From Simkaniaceae bacterium (GTDB lineage Bacteria > Chlamydiota > Chlamydiia > Chlamydiales > Simkaniaceae): a stretch of 64,000 nt of DNA. A model generated the notes under the pieces. The model saw nothing but the letters and a program-made list of their open reading frames with translations, was not told where the DNA came from and did not search any database. Shown here one piece after another: positions 7,951-21,043 of the stretch; position 1 is the first letter of the stretch, and every line of letters starts with the position of its first letter. Location of the stretch: assembly GCA_018399055.1 (NCBI GenBank), contig CP073762.1:248001-312000 (forward strand), given 5' to 3'. The translations under genes and the position numbers were made by a program.

Positions 7951-8739
7951 CTAGAACCTGAGGGAGCCTGCGAGAGAAATAGCTTTTTCCCCAACCATAC
8001 GGGACTCTAAGTTTACACTCACATTTTCTCCCTTGGTAAGCCCAACCCCTAAAAATAAAATAAATGGTTCCCGATTTACGACATCTTCATCAGCAATTTG
8101 AAACGCAAAATTTAGATCATCAGGGATATTATAGAGGTTAGAATGCATAGAAGCATAGGCAAGACCAATATAAGGAACAAAAATTCCTATCTCTCGTGAA
8201 AACCCTATACCTATTTGCCACTCATTATACTTATAACGCCCACCAGATGTTCTGCGGGTCGCTCCGTTTTCCAGGATTTCACTCAAACGCATAAAAGAGC
8301 CGGAATAAAGAGCATTGACTCCCATAACCATCTCTTCCCAATACACCAAAATGATGCGGCCCCCGACGGTCCACAAAAATTGATTGTCAGTGAAATATTG
8401 AAGACGCACAGCATCGGTTGGACGTTGCGTGATCTCAAGTTTCTCCACGCCCAGTTTAGTGTAAAACTCAAAACGATCACTCACATTAAATGTGAGAACC
8501 CCTTGGTTTTTTAAAGAAGAATAGTTGTCATATCGATCTCGAACACTTGACTGTCTATCGTCTACTTTCACCCTTTTGTCAAAGATGTTATCCCACTCAT
8601 AACCCAGTTTGATGCCCCACCAGTCATCATTTGAAACCCAGAGCCCCAACTCTGGCATATTCGCCTCCGAAGGGTTCCCATTATAAATTGCAAATAGGGG
8701 AAAAGAGAGAAACAAAAAAAGAAAATTCCACGTTTTCAT
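7951..8739 (-). CDS. MOMP-like outer-membrane beta-barrel protein (paralogue)
   Basis: 262 residues. It has the signal sequence MKTWNFLFLFLSFPLFA, the opening IYNGNPSEAN, a GIKLGYEWDNIFDKR stretch matching 'AVKAGYQRDWVFDRN' of its neighbour, and a C-terminal LAGSLRF ending in Phe. It is 38 bases upstream of the 7136-7912 gene in the same direction, so the two form a tandem duplicate, probably in one transcript. Divergence is high across surface-loop positions while the strand motifs are kept, as expected for surface-exposed barrels. Confidence 0.8.
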   Translation of the reverse strand: MKTWNFLFLFLSFPLFAIYNGNPSEANMPELGLWVSNDDWWGIKLGYEWDNIFDKRVKVDDRQSSVRDRYDNYSSLKNQGVLTFNVSDRFEFYTKLGVEKLEITQRPTDAVRLQYFTDNQFLWTVGGRIILVYWEEMVMGVNALYSGSFMRLSEILENGATRRTSGGRYKYNEWQIGIGFSREIGIFVPYIGLAYASMHSNLYNIPDDLNFAFQIADEDVVNREPFILFLGVGLTKGENVSVNLESRMVGEKAISLAGSLRF

Positions 8740-8784
8740 AGCTCTGAAGATATGAAAACATGGGAAAAAAAGATATTGAATTTA

Positions 8785-9669
8785 TCAAGCAATTTCCATT
8801 TCTCTTTTGCCCAGTTTTAATGATTCAGCAACCGAGACGAAACAAAGCCTCGCTTCAATCGGCAAATGGTCTGAAGCTTTTTCAACGCTTGCATTTCCAC
8901 GCCCTAAAACAGAAACAGAACTATTTGCCCAATCCATGCCTTGCTGTCCGGCTAAAATTTGATCAAACCCCTCTGAAGGATTGGAACTAGGCCACGTAGG
9001 TCCCGTATCACCGCGCTGCCCTGCCTTAATGCGACATGTTTCAAGCCCAATGTTTTTTAAATCTGCTTGCCCTTGGATATTCCCATTCCAATCCCCGGTA
9101 AAAATAGTTGGAACCATTTCGGAATGTTCGCTGTTGACTAACTTTCTTGCTGAATCAACGTAGGCTGCAATGACTTGAAAATCTTGGGGTAGGAACCCAT
9201 TATGGCTTCCCGGATAATTTCCCGCGGGAGCGTGCGTATTGAACACCACAACTTTTTGCAAAGAGTTGCTCTTTGCCTGAAAAATTCCATAAAACGCGTA
9301 CCTAGGATCCCAGTCCTGGTAAATAAACTTCCCCTCATAGGATAAACATGCCCACTGACTCGTGTCATAGAAGATAGAGTTTTCGCAGTCGTGATTAGGA
9401 TTTTGGTCCTGATCTTTAATGGATATGTAAGCAAAATTCTTACCCGCTGCCTTTACGACGTCACGAACATTTATTTCTTCAAGAATCTGATCACATACTT
9501 GAGGGCCTCCTCCGTTCTTTGTTTCTTGGAGCCCATAAAAATCTTCTAAATTAAACTGAGTCATCACATCTACGACAGAGGACTTGCGCCAACTAATCCA
9601 GTCAGCCCAGTCTTTTTCTGGAGTATCTACGTTATAACTCATGACTTTGATGCTATTTGTTGTTTTCAT
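8785..9669 (-). CDS. Endonuclease/exonuclease/phosphatase (EEP) family protein
   Basis: About 294 residues. All EEP active-site motifs are visible in order: Asn in MSYNVD, Glu in LQETK, His in NTHAPAG, Asp-x-Asn in TGDWNG, and the terminal SDHLPI. Members of this superfamily hydrolyse phosphodiesters in DNA, RNA, sphingomyelin or inositol phosphates. The sequence alone does not separate a nuclease from a lipid phosphodiesterase. No signal peptide is evident, so it acts in the cytosol or is exported by another route. The start at 9669 is chosen because GGGAGAAG lies just before it; a frame start at 9681 has no such site. It stands alone between divergent genes. Confidence 0.8.
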   Translation of the reverse strand: MKTTNSIKVMSYNVDTPEKDWADWISWRKSSVVDVMTQFNLEDFYGLQETKNGGGPQVCDQILEEINVRDVVKAAGKNFAYISIKDQDQNPNHDCENSIFYDTSQWACLSYEGKFIYQDWDPRYAFYGIFQAKSNSLQKVVVFNTHAPAGNYPGSHNGFLPQDFQVIAAYVDSARKLVNSEHSEMVPTIFTGDWNGNIQGQADLKNIGLETCRIKAGQRGDTGPTWPSSNPSEGFDQILAGQQGMDWANSSVSVLGRGNASVEKASDHLPIEARLCFVSVAESLKLGKREMEIA

Positions 9670-9782
9670 GACTTCTCCCATAAGGTTTAAATGATAATAA
9701 AAAGTTTTATACCATTCAAAACTTTAGATCAATCAAAAAGATTCTATTGAAATTGTTGAAGAGTAAAGTTAGTGTCCAAATC

Positions 9783-11192
9783 ATGAACAAAAAACGATTA
9801 AGTGTCTTTTTCCTGGCAATGATGAACGTCGCTGTGATCATGAGTTTGCGTGGCCTTCCCATGATAGCAAAAGAGGGATACTCTCTTTTATTTTATCTCT
9901 CATTCTCAACCATCGTGTTTTTAATTCCCTCATCTCTCATCTCGGCAGAACTTGCGACCGGATGGCCAGAGGGAGGGGGAGTTTACAGTTGGGTGAAAGA
10001 AGCATTTGGCGATCATGCTGGCTTTACAGCTATCTGGCTGCAGTGGATCCAAAACGTCATTTGGTACCCAACGATTCTTGCTTTTGCCGCAGGGGCTCTT
10101 TCCTATCTCTTTCTAGACCCACAACTTGCATCGAATAAGTTTTTCAATGTTGCTGTGATTTTGATTGTCTATTGGGGAGCCACGCTTATCAATTTCCGAG
10201 GAGTCGTTGCGTCCGGCTGGCTGAGTACCCTTGGAGTCATTTGCGGAACAATTTTTCCTGGCGTATTGATCATTGGATTAGGGTTTGCATGGTTATTTAT
10301 GGGAAAACCTCTAGCGTTCATGCGAGATCCAGGGGGATTTTTCCCCAATTTTTCAAACTTCAATAATATCTCTTTTTTAGCAGGTGTTGTCCTTCTGTTT
10401 GCGGGAATGGAGGTTTCTGCCGTTCACGCAAACGAAGTAAAAGATCCTAAAAAGGATTATCCTAAAGCCATCTTTTTAGCAGCCCTCATTATTTTAGTCG
10501 TCTTTTCGCTTGGATCTCTATCGATTGCCTCTGTTCTTCCCGCAGACACAATTAGTTTAACTGCGGGCCTTATGCAAGGATTCAAAGAACTCTTCTCAAT
10601 ATTCCATTTAGACTGGCTTCTTCCCATTATCGGTCTTTTGGTGGCTTTTGGATCGATAGGAGGGGTTGCAGCATGGATTGTTGGGCCGAGTAAGGGTCTC
10701 TTTGCAACAGCTAAAGCAGGGGACATTCCTCCTATTTTGGAAACGAAAAACAAAAACAATGTTCCTACACATATCTTACTGATTCAAGGGGCAGTTGTAA
10801 CAGTTTTAGCATTGGTCTTTCTGCTTATGCCAACAGTAAGCACCGCCTTTTTTCTTTTAACAGCGCTTACTGCCATTCTTTATTTAGCGATGTACATCCT
10901 CCTATATGCTTCGGCAATTCGTCTACGTTACACGCAACCTAATGTCAAGCGAGCTTATACAATTCCCGGAGGGAATTTTGGGATGTGGCTCATTGGAGGA
11001 GTGGGGATTTTAGGAGCACTATTTGCCATTGTTGTTGGGCTTTTTCCTCCAACGCAACTCTCAATTGGAAGCCCCCTATTTTACGTTCTATTTTTAACCG
11101 TCGGAACTCTTGTATTCCTTAGCGCGCCCATTTTAATGATTCATTTCCGAAAACCTTCATGGAAGCTCAAAAATGATAACAAAGAAAAATAA
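9783..11192 (+). CDS. gadC: Glutamate/GABA antiporter (APC superfamily)
   Basis: 469 residues with about 12 hydrophobic segments. The N-terminal helix [20 protein letters not shown] and [16 protein letters not shown] are typical APC amino-acid antiporter sequences of the GadC/YjeM group. The ATG at 9783 is preferred over an upstream TTG at 9747. The 3' end overlaps gadB by 20 bases. The transporter imports glutamate and exports GABA produced by GadB, consuming protons in the cytoplasm. The assignment to GadC rather than another amino-acid antiporter rests mainly on the linked decarboxylase. Confidence 0.88.
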   Translation: MNKKRLSVFFLAMMNVAVIMSLRGLPMIAKEGYSLLFYLSFSTIVFLIPSSLISAELATGWPEGGGVYSWVKEAFGDHAGFTAIWLQWIQNVIWYPTILAFAAGALSYLFLDPQLASNKFFNVAVILIVYWGATLINFRGVVASGWLSTLGVICGTIFPGVLIIGLGFAWLFMGKPLAFMRDPGGFFPNFSNFNNISFLAGVVLLFAGMEVSAVHANEVKDPKKDYPKAIFLAALIILVVFSLGSLSIASVLPADTISLTAGLMQGFKELFSIFHLDWLLPIIGLLVAFGSIGGVAAWIVGPSKGLFATAKAGDIPPILETKNKNNVPTHILLIQGAVVTVLALVFLLMPTVSTAFFLLTALTAILYLAMYILLYASAIRLRYTQPNVKRAYTIPGGNFGMWLIGGVGILGALFAIVVGLFPPTQLSIGSPLFYVLFLTVGTLVFLSAPILMIHFRKPSWKLKNDNKEK

Positions 11193-12561
11193 CTTAAGTA
11201 ACCTTCAGGAATCAGAAAAGGGACATGTTTCAACATATAGTTCCCGCTACTTTAAGGAGAGAATTCCAAAGTACGAACTCCCTGAAAATAGCATGCCCGC
11301 AAACGCAGCCTATCAACTCATCCATGATGAGCTCAATATGGATTCCAATCCATCGCTCAATTTAGCAAGTTTTGTCACAACCTGGATGGAGCCTGAAGCA
11401 GAAAAACTGATTACTGAAAACCTCCACAAAAACTTTATTGATCATGATGAATACCCCCAAACAGAAGTGATCCATAACCGGTGCGTTAATATGCTTGCAC
11501 GCCTATTTAACGCACCTGAAGAGTGTACCTCAGTTGGTGCCGCAACCATTGGTTCTTCAGAAGCCATTATGCTTGGTCTTTTAGCTCACAAATGGAAATG
11601 GAAAAAGCGGGCAAAAAAAGGGGCTGAGCCCAACATTATTTTTGGAGCTGAAGTGCATGTCTGTTGGGAAAAATTTGCACGATATTTCGACGTTGAAATG
11701 CGCGTCATTCCCCTTGAAAAAGGACGGTACGTGATCACCACCAAAGAAGTCGAAAAACGGATCGATGAAAATACTATTGCTGTAGGTGCCATTCTAGGAA
11801 CAACCTATTCGGGACAAGCAGACCCCATCCAGGAGATCAATGATCTCCTAATAAAGGTTAAAAAGGAGAAAGGGTGGGACATTCCTCTCCACGTTGATGC
11901 GGCAAGCGGGGGATTTGTTACGCCTTTTACCAGCCCCGATTTTGTATGGGATTTTCGCCTTGAACAAGTCAAATCCATCAACGTTTCTGGTCATAAATAT
12001 GGTCTTGTCTACCCAGGAGTCGGGTGGATTATCTACCGCGATGAATCAGATTTTCCAGAAGATCTTATTTTCAAGGTCAACTATCTTGGGGGATGGATGC
12101 CAACCTATACCCTTAACTTCTCGTGCAATTCAGCATTTGTCCTCGCGCAGTACTATAACTTCCTACGTCTGGGGAGAGAGGGGTACACCCACATCATGAA
12201 GAACTGCATGTCAAATGCCCAATATCTTGCCGAAAAACTCAAGGAATCGGGGAAGTTTGAGCTGATCAATGACGCGCAAATGCTCCCCATTGTTGCTGTA
12301 AAGCTAAAGGACTCAGTGAAAAAATTCACCGTCTATGATCTCTCAGCCAAGCTGCGAGAAAGGGGCTGGGTCATTGCTGCCTATACTATGCCAGCCAATG
12401 CCGAAGACATCTCTCTTCTTCGCATCGTTGTTCGGGAACATTTTAGCCGCGATATGGCCGATATTCTGTTTCAAGATATCGAAAATGCCTGCCGCTTTTT
12501 AGAAAACGGAGCTCCACCTACTAAATCCAATGGCAAGGAAAAGCATCGCCCCATTTGCTAG
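11173..12561 (+). CDS. gadB: Glutamate decarboxylase
   Basis: 462 residues, the same size as E. coli GadB, with strong similarity along its length: NTIGSSEA-like [19 protein letters not shown], the PLP-binding lysine Lys275 in VSGHKYG, and VNYLGG followed by NFS. It converts glutamate to GABA and CO2 and uses up a proton. The C-terminus ends KHRPIC and has a histidine near its end, as in the pH-gating tail of E. coli GadB, although the tail is not otherwise conserved. It forms a translationally coupled pair with gadC. It probably helps survival in acidified host vacuoles. Confidence 0.93.
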   Translation: MITKKNNLSNLQESEKGHVSTYSSRYFKERIPKYELPENSMPANAAYQLIHDELNMDSNPSLNLASFVTTWMEPEAEKLITENLHKNFIDHDEYPQTEVIHNRCVNMLARLFNAPEECTSVGAATIGSSEAIMLGLLAHKWKWKKRAKKGAEPNIIFGAEVHVCWEKFARYFDVEMRVIPLEKGRYVITTKEVEKRIDENTIAVGAILGTTYSGQADPIQEINDLLIKVKKEKGWDIPLHVDAASGGFVTPFTSPDFVWDFRLEQVKSINVSGHKYGLVYPGVGWIIYRDESDFPEDLIFKVNYLGGWMPTYTLNFSCNSAFVLAQYYNFLRLGREGYTHIMKNCMSNAQYLAEKLKESGKFELINDAQMLPIVAVKLKDSVKKFTVYDLSAKLRERGWVIAAYTMPANAEDISLLRIVVREHFSRDMADILFQDIENACRFLENGAPPTKSNGKEKHRPIC

Positions 12562-12570
12562 GGCGCGCTC

Positions 12571-14019
12571 CTAAAGAACGCGTGTTTTTAGGAGGGGACG
12601 AAGGGTCTTTAATTGCTTTAATCCCTTCTGAGAAACCTCAGGGCCTAAGCCTACCTGCTCTAAATTTGGAATTTTTGCAAGAATAGGAATTGCCTCATCG
12701 GTAATTGCTGTTTTTAAAAGAGCCAATTGGCGGAGGTGCTGCATAGATGTCAGAAATTTGAGCCCTTGATCGGTCACCTTTGTCCCCACCATGGTAATCA
12801 CTTCTAAATTTGGAACCTGCGCAAGATACTCCAATCCCTTATCAGTGATTTCTGTATAGATTAAGTTAATTCCTCGAAGCAACTCCAACCCTTTGAGACA
12901 TTTCAGTCCTTCATCGGTGATAGGAGTCTCACGCATGTTAATAAACTTAAGCTCGGGCAAGCTTGTCAGGGTTTTGATCCCACCGTCCCCAACCTGTGTT
13001 TTCATCAAATTGATTCTCTCCAGACCTTTCAGAGGTTTTAACGCTTCCATTCCACTGTCTGTAACGGATGTATGATGCAAAAGAAGATTCTTAAGTCCTT
13101 TGCAAGCGGCCACTCCAGAGAGCCCTTCATCTAAAATCGTTGTTCCGCCCAAATCGAGGATTTCAAGCTTTGTAAAGTTAGAAAAATGGGCTGTTCCTTG
13201 ATTGCAAACTGCAGTATTTGCAAGTTTCAATGATGAAAGTTCTTGAAGCGCTGTAAGCTTTTCTAGCCCTTTGTGAGTAAGTGCTGTAAAACTCAAATCA
13301 AGTACTTGAAGCTCTGTTAATTTAGAAAGGGTCTCAACACTGGAATCTCCAATAGGACAATTCTTGAGAGCCAACAGACGGATACCCTTACAGTCTTCAA
13401 GCCGCTTTAGCTCCTCTTCTCCCACTTCATTTCCACTCAGCTGCAACTCCTCAATCTGCGGATTGATCCCTTTTAATCCTTTGAGAAGAGAAAACGAAAT
13501 ATCCAAATGCGTGACTCCCTCAAGCCCTTCAAGAGAATCAAGTTCGGAGTTAGTTACAGACACTCGTTTAAGAGATTTAAGGGGGATCAGCCCTTTGTTG
13601 CTAACTTTTGTCGTCCCGACAGAAAGCTCCAAGAGCTTTGTCAAATTTTTGAGTCCATCATCTGTAATCCGCGTTCCCTCAACCATTAGCCTTGTTAAGG
13701 AAGGGAGATTAGAAAAAAAAGCCAAAGTCTTATCTGTAATTGGGCTCTGGGAGACATCAATCTCCTCAAGCGCAGAACACCTTTGGATCCCTTTAAACAT
13801 TTCGTCACTCAAAGCATTATTGCTCACACATAGAACTTTGAGCTTTTTAAGTGTTGCACAGGCGGTCAGGATCGCAGCCATTTCATCTTTAGTAAACAGC
13901 GAGGCATGTAAATTCAACTCTTCTAAATTAACAGCAGACTCCACCACTTTTTTGTAGTGCACACCTTCTGCAAGCTCATAGAGTTCTTTCTCGTCTAAAA
14001 CTGTAATAGATTCAATCAT
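12571..14019 (-). CDS. Leucine-rich-repeat protein
   Basis: 482 residues made almost entirely of about 17 leucine-rich repeats of 22-24 residues with the consensus L-x-x-L-x-L-x-x-T-x-(I/V)-T-D-x-G-L. The T-x-ITDxGL form is the one seen in F-box-linked and planctomycete/chlamydial LRR proteins. There is no signal peptide, membrane segment or enzymatic domain. The N-terminal ~40 residues (MIESITVLDEKELYELAEG) are not repeats and could carry a secretion signal. LRRs bind proteins, so an effector or scaffold role is plausible but unproved. It is convergent with gadB, 9 bases away. Confidence 0.85.
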   Translation of the reverse strand: MIESITVLDEKELYELAEGVHYKKVVESAVNLEELNLHASLFTKDEMAAILTACATLKKLKVLCVSNNALSDEMFKGIQRCSALEEIDVSQSPITDKTLAFFSNLPSLTRLMVEGTRITDDGLKNLTKLLELSVGTTKVSNKGLIPLKSLKRVSVTNSELDSLEGLEGVTHLDISFSLLKGLKGINPQIEELQLSGNEVGEEELKRLEDCKGIRLLALKNCPIGDSSVETLSKLTELQVLDLSFTALTHKGLEKLTALQELSSLKLANTAVCNQGTAHFSNFTKLEILDLGGTTILDEGLSGVAACKGLKNLLLHHTSVTDSGMEALKPLKGLERINLMKTQVGDGGIKTLTSLPELKFINMRETPITDEGLKCLKGLELLRGINLIYTEITDKGLEYLAQVPNLEVITMVGTKVTDQGLKFLTSMQHLRQLALLKTAITDEAIPILAKIPNLEQVGLGPEVSQKGLKQLKTLRPLLKTRVL

Positions 14020-14072
14020 ATGTAAATCATCCCAAACATTTGTCTTAAAACTATCTGTAGATGATTTTGAGT

Positions 14073-17204
<3,132 letters not shown>

Positions 17205-17215
<11 letters not shown>

Positions 17216-18242
17216 AGCGCTTCCAGAGAGGGAGAACCTTATTAATATAACGCATAAACTTCCAAAGACCCACGCTGTATTCCTCATTGCCAAAAGGATC
17301 TTCAACTTTTTCGGGATAGGCAATCCCAAAACCAAAAAGACCGGGGGCAATGATCCCGTTCCGATGGTTGCATTTTAGCTCATGGTATTGTGGTGTTTTG
17401 GGAGGGGTTCTGGAATCAAATCCAACGGTGTAAACGACCTTTGTGCAAGAAGAGATGTGTCTTTGAAAATTGGGATCTGATGAATGGTATCTTTCAAGCC
17501 TATCTGGCCACTTCCCATCGATATTTTTCCGAGCCCAGATTGCAGCCTCTCCTTTGAGACCCGTATTGTCAAAGAGGATCCAATCGTCCATATAAAGGGC
17601 ATATCTAAGGGGGGAAAGATAGAAATTAATGATCTTTTTTGCTCCAGCATTCAGCAGGTTTTTCAGCACAATCATAGAAGAATGTGAGGCCCCAAACACT
17701 GCAACGGTATCGCTTCCCAAGTTTTCTTGGGCAATCTTTTCGTCATCTAAAGCAACTTCAATAGGAATTTCAACAAGGGCCGGGAAATTCAACTTTTTAG
17801 GAGTTGAACCCGTAGCAAGAATTACATTCTTCGAAAGGATCGTCTCGCCACCCATCTCCACCTCCCACAGCTGGTTTTTTAGGTTGAGAGTGGTCGCCTT
17901 GTTTTCATAGGCATGCACAGCAACTTTGAGATGATCACTGACCCATTGAAGCGGGTCTGCTATTTCACCAAGAAGACAGGTCGTTTCAGGATCAAGATGT
18001 TTCAACTTATGGTCGGGAGCCATCCGATAACGGAAAACATCGCACTCCTCCAAGAATTTTGTGAAGAGCTTCACCTTTGTATTGCTTGAGACACGCCGCC
18101 ATTTCTCCCCGAGATCACCCACTTTAAACTTGGGGTCTATCCAAGCAATGTCAAGCGGTTTAACACCACTGTCTACAAGCTTCCCGACTGCGGCGATCCC
18201 TGCAGGGCCCGCACCAATGACTGTCCATTCAAATGCTTTCAT
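17205..18242 (-). CDS. FAD/NAD(P)-binding oxidoreductase
   Basis: About 345 residues. The N-terminal dinucleotide fold has VIGAGPAGIAAVGKL; a second nucleotide-binding stretch is VAVFGASHSSMIVL near residue 180. VILATGSTPKKL is the ATG motif typical of flavoprotein monooxygenases and pyridine-nucleotide oxidoreductases. The substrate cannot be named. The start at 18242 (MKAFEWTVIGAGP) is chosen because the Rossmann motif normally lies within the first 15 residues; the longer frame adds 35 unlikely residues and crowds thrS, which is transcribed away from it. Overlap with the papain-like gene suggests one transcript. Confidence 0.75.
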
Positions 18243-18323
18243 CCCTCTAGTTGTAGCAATTTCTTTCCCTTTTTTACAATCTCTTGTAGACTTAGGGGGT
18301 AACATTAGTAAAAAAAGTTGTTC

Positions 18324-20243
18324 ATGAAAGTGAAGTGCGATAACCAAGAACTCGAACTTCCCACGGGGAGCTCAGCCAAAGAATTGGCAGAAAAGATGAA
18401 CCTTCGAGAGCCCCATCAGGCCTTGGCGGTTTCTATAAACGGGAAACAGTATGACCTAGATGCTCAGCTCTCTGACGGGGATGATGTCAAGCTGCTTGAC
18501 TTCGAATCCGAGGAAGGAAAAGAGGTGTTTTGGCATACCTCTGCCCACGTGCTTGCTCAAGCTGTTCTGCGGATTTGGCCAAAAGCGGTGCCAACCATCG
18601 GCCCTCCAATTGAGAATGGATTTTACTACGACTTTGCAAATCTTGATGTTTCAGAGGGTGATTTTCCTCGAATTGAAAAAGAAATTAAAAAGATCCTAGG
18701 TGAAAACTTCAAGCCAGAGCGACATGAATTCCTCGGAAAAAAAGAAGCCCTTAAAGAATTTGGTGATAATCCTTACAAAAAAGAGCTGATCGAGGGATTT
18801 GAAGAGGGGAGTCTAATGACCGCATATAAGCAAGGGGAGTTTTTTGACCTTTGCCGCGGCCCTCACCTTCCAAGCCTTGGGAAAATTAAAGCATTTAAGA
18901 TTTTAAAAACCTCTGGCGCCTATTGGCGAGGCGATTCAAAAAACACCATGCTTACCCGAATTTATGGGATCTCATTTCCTAGTCGGGAAGAACTCAAGGC
19001 CTATCTCAAAATGCTTGAAGAAGCAAAGAAACGGGACCACCGTGTGCTTGGGGCGAAACTTGATCTCTTTTCATTCAAAGAAGAAGCTCCCGCCATGCCC
19101 TTTTTCCACAACCGTGGAGTGGCTATATGGGACCATCTTGTAACCTACTGGAAAGAATTGCACCTGCGCAATGAGTACGAGATCATTAAAACACCTCAAC
19201 TTATGACACGCGAGCTGTGGGAGCTTTCAGGACACTGGGAGCATTACAAAGAGAATATGTTCACAGTAGAATTAGACGATGAGAGAGCCTACGCAATTAA
19301 ACCGATGAACTGCCCTGGGTGCATGCTTTACTTTAAGGGCCGCTCCCACAGTTATCGGGAACTTCCCTTGAGAATTGCTGAATTTGGTCATGTTCACCGC
19401 AGGGAACCCTCGGGCGCACTGAATGGCCTTTTCCGGGTGCAGAGTTTCCACCAAGACGATGCTCATATCTTTATGCAACCAAGCCAAATTAAGGATGAAA
19501 TTTTAGGCGTTCTCCACTTAGTAAAGGAGATCTATGAAACCTTTGGTCTCCATTATACTTTCGAGCTCTCAACGCGCCCAGAAAAATCGATGGGAAGTGA
19601 TGAAGATTGGAAAATGACCACAGCAGGGCTTCAAGAGGCTCTTGATGAATGGGGTTCCGATTATAAAATTAATGAAGGGGATGGCGCTTTTTATGGACCA
19701 AAGATCGACCTTCATGTCCATGATGCTATCGGAAGGCGTTGGCAGTGCGGAACCATTCAGCTCGACATGTCCCTCCCTGAAAAATTTAAGCTAGAATACA
19801 AAGATAGTGACGGAAACTACAAACGCCCCATCATGATTCACCGCGCGATTTTCGGATCGATTGAGCGGTTTTTAGGAATCCTTATTGAGCACTTTGCTGG
19901 AAAGTTTCCCTTCTGGATGAGCCCTCTTCCTATTCGCGTGATTCCAATTGCAGAGGCCCACGCTGATTATGCGCGGGATGTCACTCGGCAGATTCGCGAA
20001 GCTGGATTTCTTTGCGACTGCGACGAATCTCCAGAGTCACTGGGAAAAAGAGTGCGCAACGCTCAACTTCTTAAGATAAACTACATGCTCACTATTGGAG
20101 ACAAAGAGGTCCAAAACAAGTCCATCGCACTCAGAACACGAGACAATGTTGTGCATGGAGAAATCAAGCTAGAAGATTTCCTAAAAAATTGCACAATCGA
20201 ATATAAAGAGCGGAAACTGACCTCACATTATCAGGAGGGCTAA
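18324..20243 (+). CDS. thrS: Threonyl-tRNA synthetase
   Basis: 639 residues, normal length. Domains in order: TGS (about 1-60), SAD editing domain (HTSAHVLAQA and later HEFLG), class II catalytic core with zinc site MNCPGCMLYF, motif 2 EFGHVHRREPSG, motif 3 IMIHRAIFGSIERFLGIL, and the anticodon-binding domain at the C-terminus. The ATG at 18324 is preferred to the TTG two codons earlier. It is followed directly by parA (TAATG overlap). As recalled, the order thrS-parA-pGP6-like is the same as CT581-CT583 of Chlamydia trachomatis, a strong chlamydial marker. Confidence 0.97.
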   Translation: MKVKCDNQELELPTGSSAKELAEKMNLREPHQALAVSINGKQYDLDAQLSDGDDVKLLDFESEEGKEVFWHTSAHVLAQAVLRIWPKAVPTIGPPIENGFYYDFANLDVSEGDFPRIEKEIKKILGENFKPERHEFLGKKEALKEFGDNPYKKELIEGFEEGSLMTAYKQGEFFDLCRGPHLPSLGKIKAFKILKTSGAYWRGDSKNTMLTRIYGISFPSREELKAYLKMLEEAKKRDHRVLGAKLDLFSFKEEAPAMPFFHNRGVAIWDHLVTYWKELHLRNEYEIIKTPQLMTRELWELSGHWEHYKENMFTVELDDERAYAIKPMNCPGCMLYFKGRSHSYRELPLRIAEFGHVHRREPSGALNGLFRVQSFHQDDAHIFMQPSQIKDEILGVLHLVKEIYETFGLHYTFELSTRPEKSMGSDEDWKMTTAGLQEALDEWGSDYKINEGDGAFYGPKIDLHVHDAIGRRWQCGTIQLDMSLPEKFKLEYKDSDGNYKRPIMIHRAIFGSIERFLGILIEHFAGKFPFWMSPLPIRVIPIAEAHADYARDVTRQIREAGFLCDCDESPESLGKRVRNAQLLKINYMLTIGDKEVQNKSIALRTRDNVVHGEIKLEDFLKNCTIEYKERKLTSHYQEG

Positions 20244-21043
20244 TGAAAATTATTTCTGTTTGTAGTTTCAAAGGAGGAACTGCAAAAACATCTATCTCCC
20301 TCAACCTGGGAGCAGCCATTGCCCGGTTTCATAATAAACGGGTTCTCATGATCGATTTTGATGCGCAAGCAAACCTCACGGCAGGTCTTGGCCTCGATCC
20401 TGACAATCACGATAGTTTAGCAGCCGTTCTTCAAGACACCAAATCCATCCAAGAAGTCATTGTCCATACGGATCACCCTCAGGTAGATTTGATTCCTGCA
20501 GACACTTGGCTTGAAAGGGTGGAGGTGACAGGAGTCCTTTCTTCAGACCGCTATTCCCATGAGAAACTGAAGAAAATTCTAGCTCCTCTTAAGTATGACA
20601 TTGCACTGATTGATACACCTCCCTCTCTTTGCTGGCTCACAGAGTCTTCTCTGATTGCTTGCGACTTCGCTCTTGTTTGTGCAACCCCAGAATTTTACAG
20701 TATCAAAGGATTGCAACGCCTTTCATTCTTCATGCATTATATTTCCGAGCGCCACCCCTTCGAACTTTTAGGAGTTGCCCTTTCTTTTTGGAACATGCGG
20801 GGGCGAAATAACGAAGACTTTTTAAACGTCGTCGAAGATACATTCCCAGAAAAAGTGTTGCAGACAAAAATTCGAAGAGATATCGCTGTTTCTGAGGCCT
20901 CAATACATGGAAAGCCGGTTTTTGAGACCTCCCCAAAAAGTCGTGCAGCAGAAGATTACCGAAAGCTCACGCAAGAGTTATTAAACAAACTGACCGCTTA
21001 CGAAAACATGGAGCAGAAATGTCTAAATTCAACTCTCTCTTAA
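20243..21043 (+). CDS. parA: ParA/Soj-type ATPase (chlamydial pGP5-D-like)
   Basis: 266 residues. The deviant Walker A motif CSFKGGTAKTS lies at the N-terminus, FDAQANLT forms the next switch, and LIDTPPSL is Walker B. These ATPases segregate DNA or position complexes; in chlamydiae a chromosomal copy related to plasmid protein pGP5-D follows thrS. AGGAGG stands just upstream of the ATG, which shares bases with the thrS stop. The 3' end overlaps the pGP6-like gene by 25 bases. No parB gene is adjacent; the pGP6-like protein may be the partner. Confidence 0.92.
   Translation: MKIISVCSFKGGTAKTSISLNLGAAIARFHNKRVLMIDFDAQANLTAGLGLDPDNHDSLAAVLQDTKSIQEVIVHTDHPQVDLIPADTWLERVEVTGVLSSDRYSHEKLKKILAPLKYDIALIDTPPSLCWLTESSLIACDFALVCATPEFYSIKGLQRLSFFMHYISERHPFELLGVALSFWNMRGRNNEDFLNVVEDTFPEKVLQTKIRRDIAVSEASIHGKPVFETSPKSRAAEDYRKLTQELLNKLTAYENMEQKCLNSTLS

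Noticed and set aside
12562-12600. Intrinsic terminator between gadB and the LRR gene
   Set aside because: An 8-base stem (CTCCTAAA/TTTAGGAG) can form, but the loop is long, no T run follows on the plus strand and it lies within coding sequence of the LRR gene.
13364-13957. A 197-codon plus-strand frame
   Set aside because: It is the shadow of the leucine-rich repeats on the other strand; the Ser-rich product mirrors the repeat codons.
12571-14019. Possible tandem DNA repeat array
   Set aside because: The repeats are clear at the protein level but the bases have diverged; no recent DNA repeat is seen.
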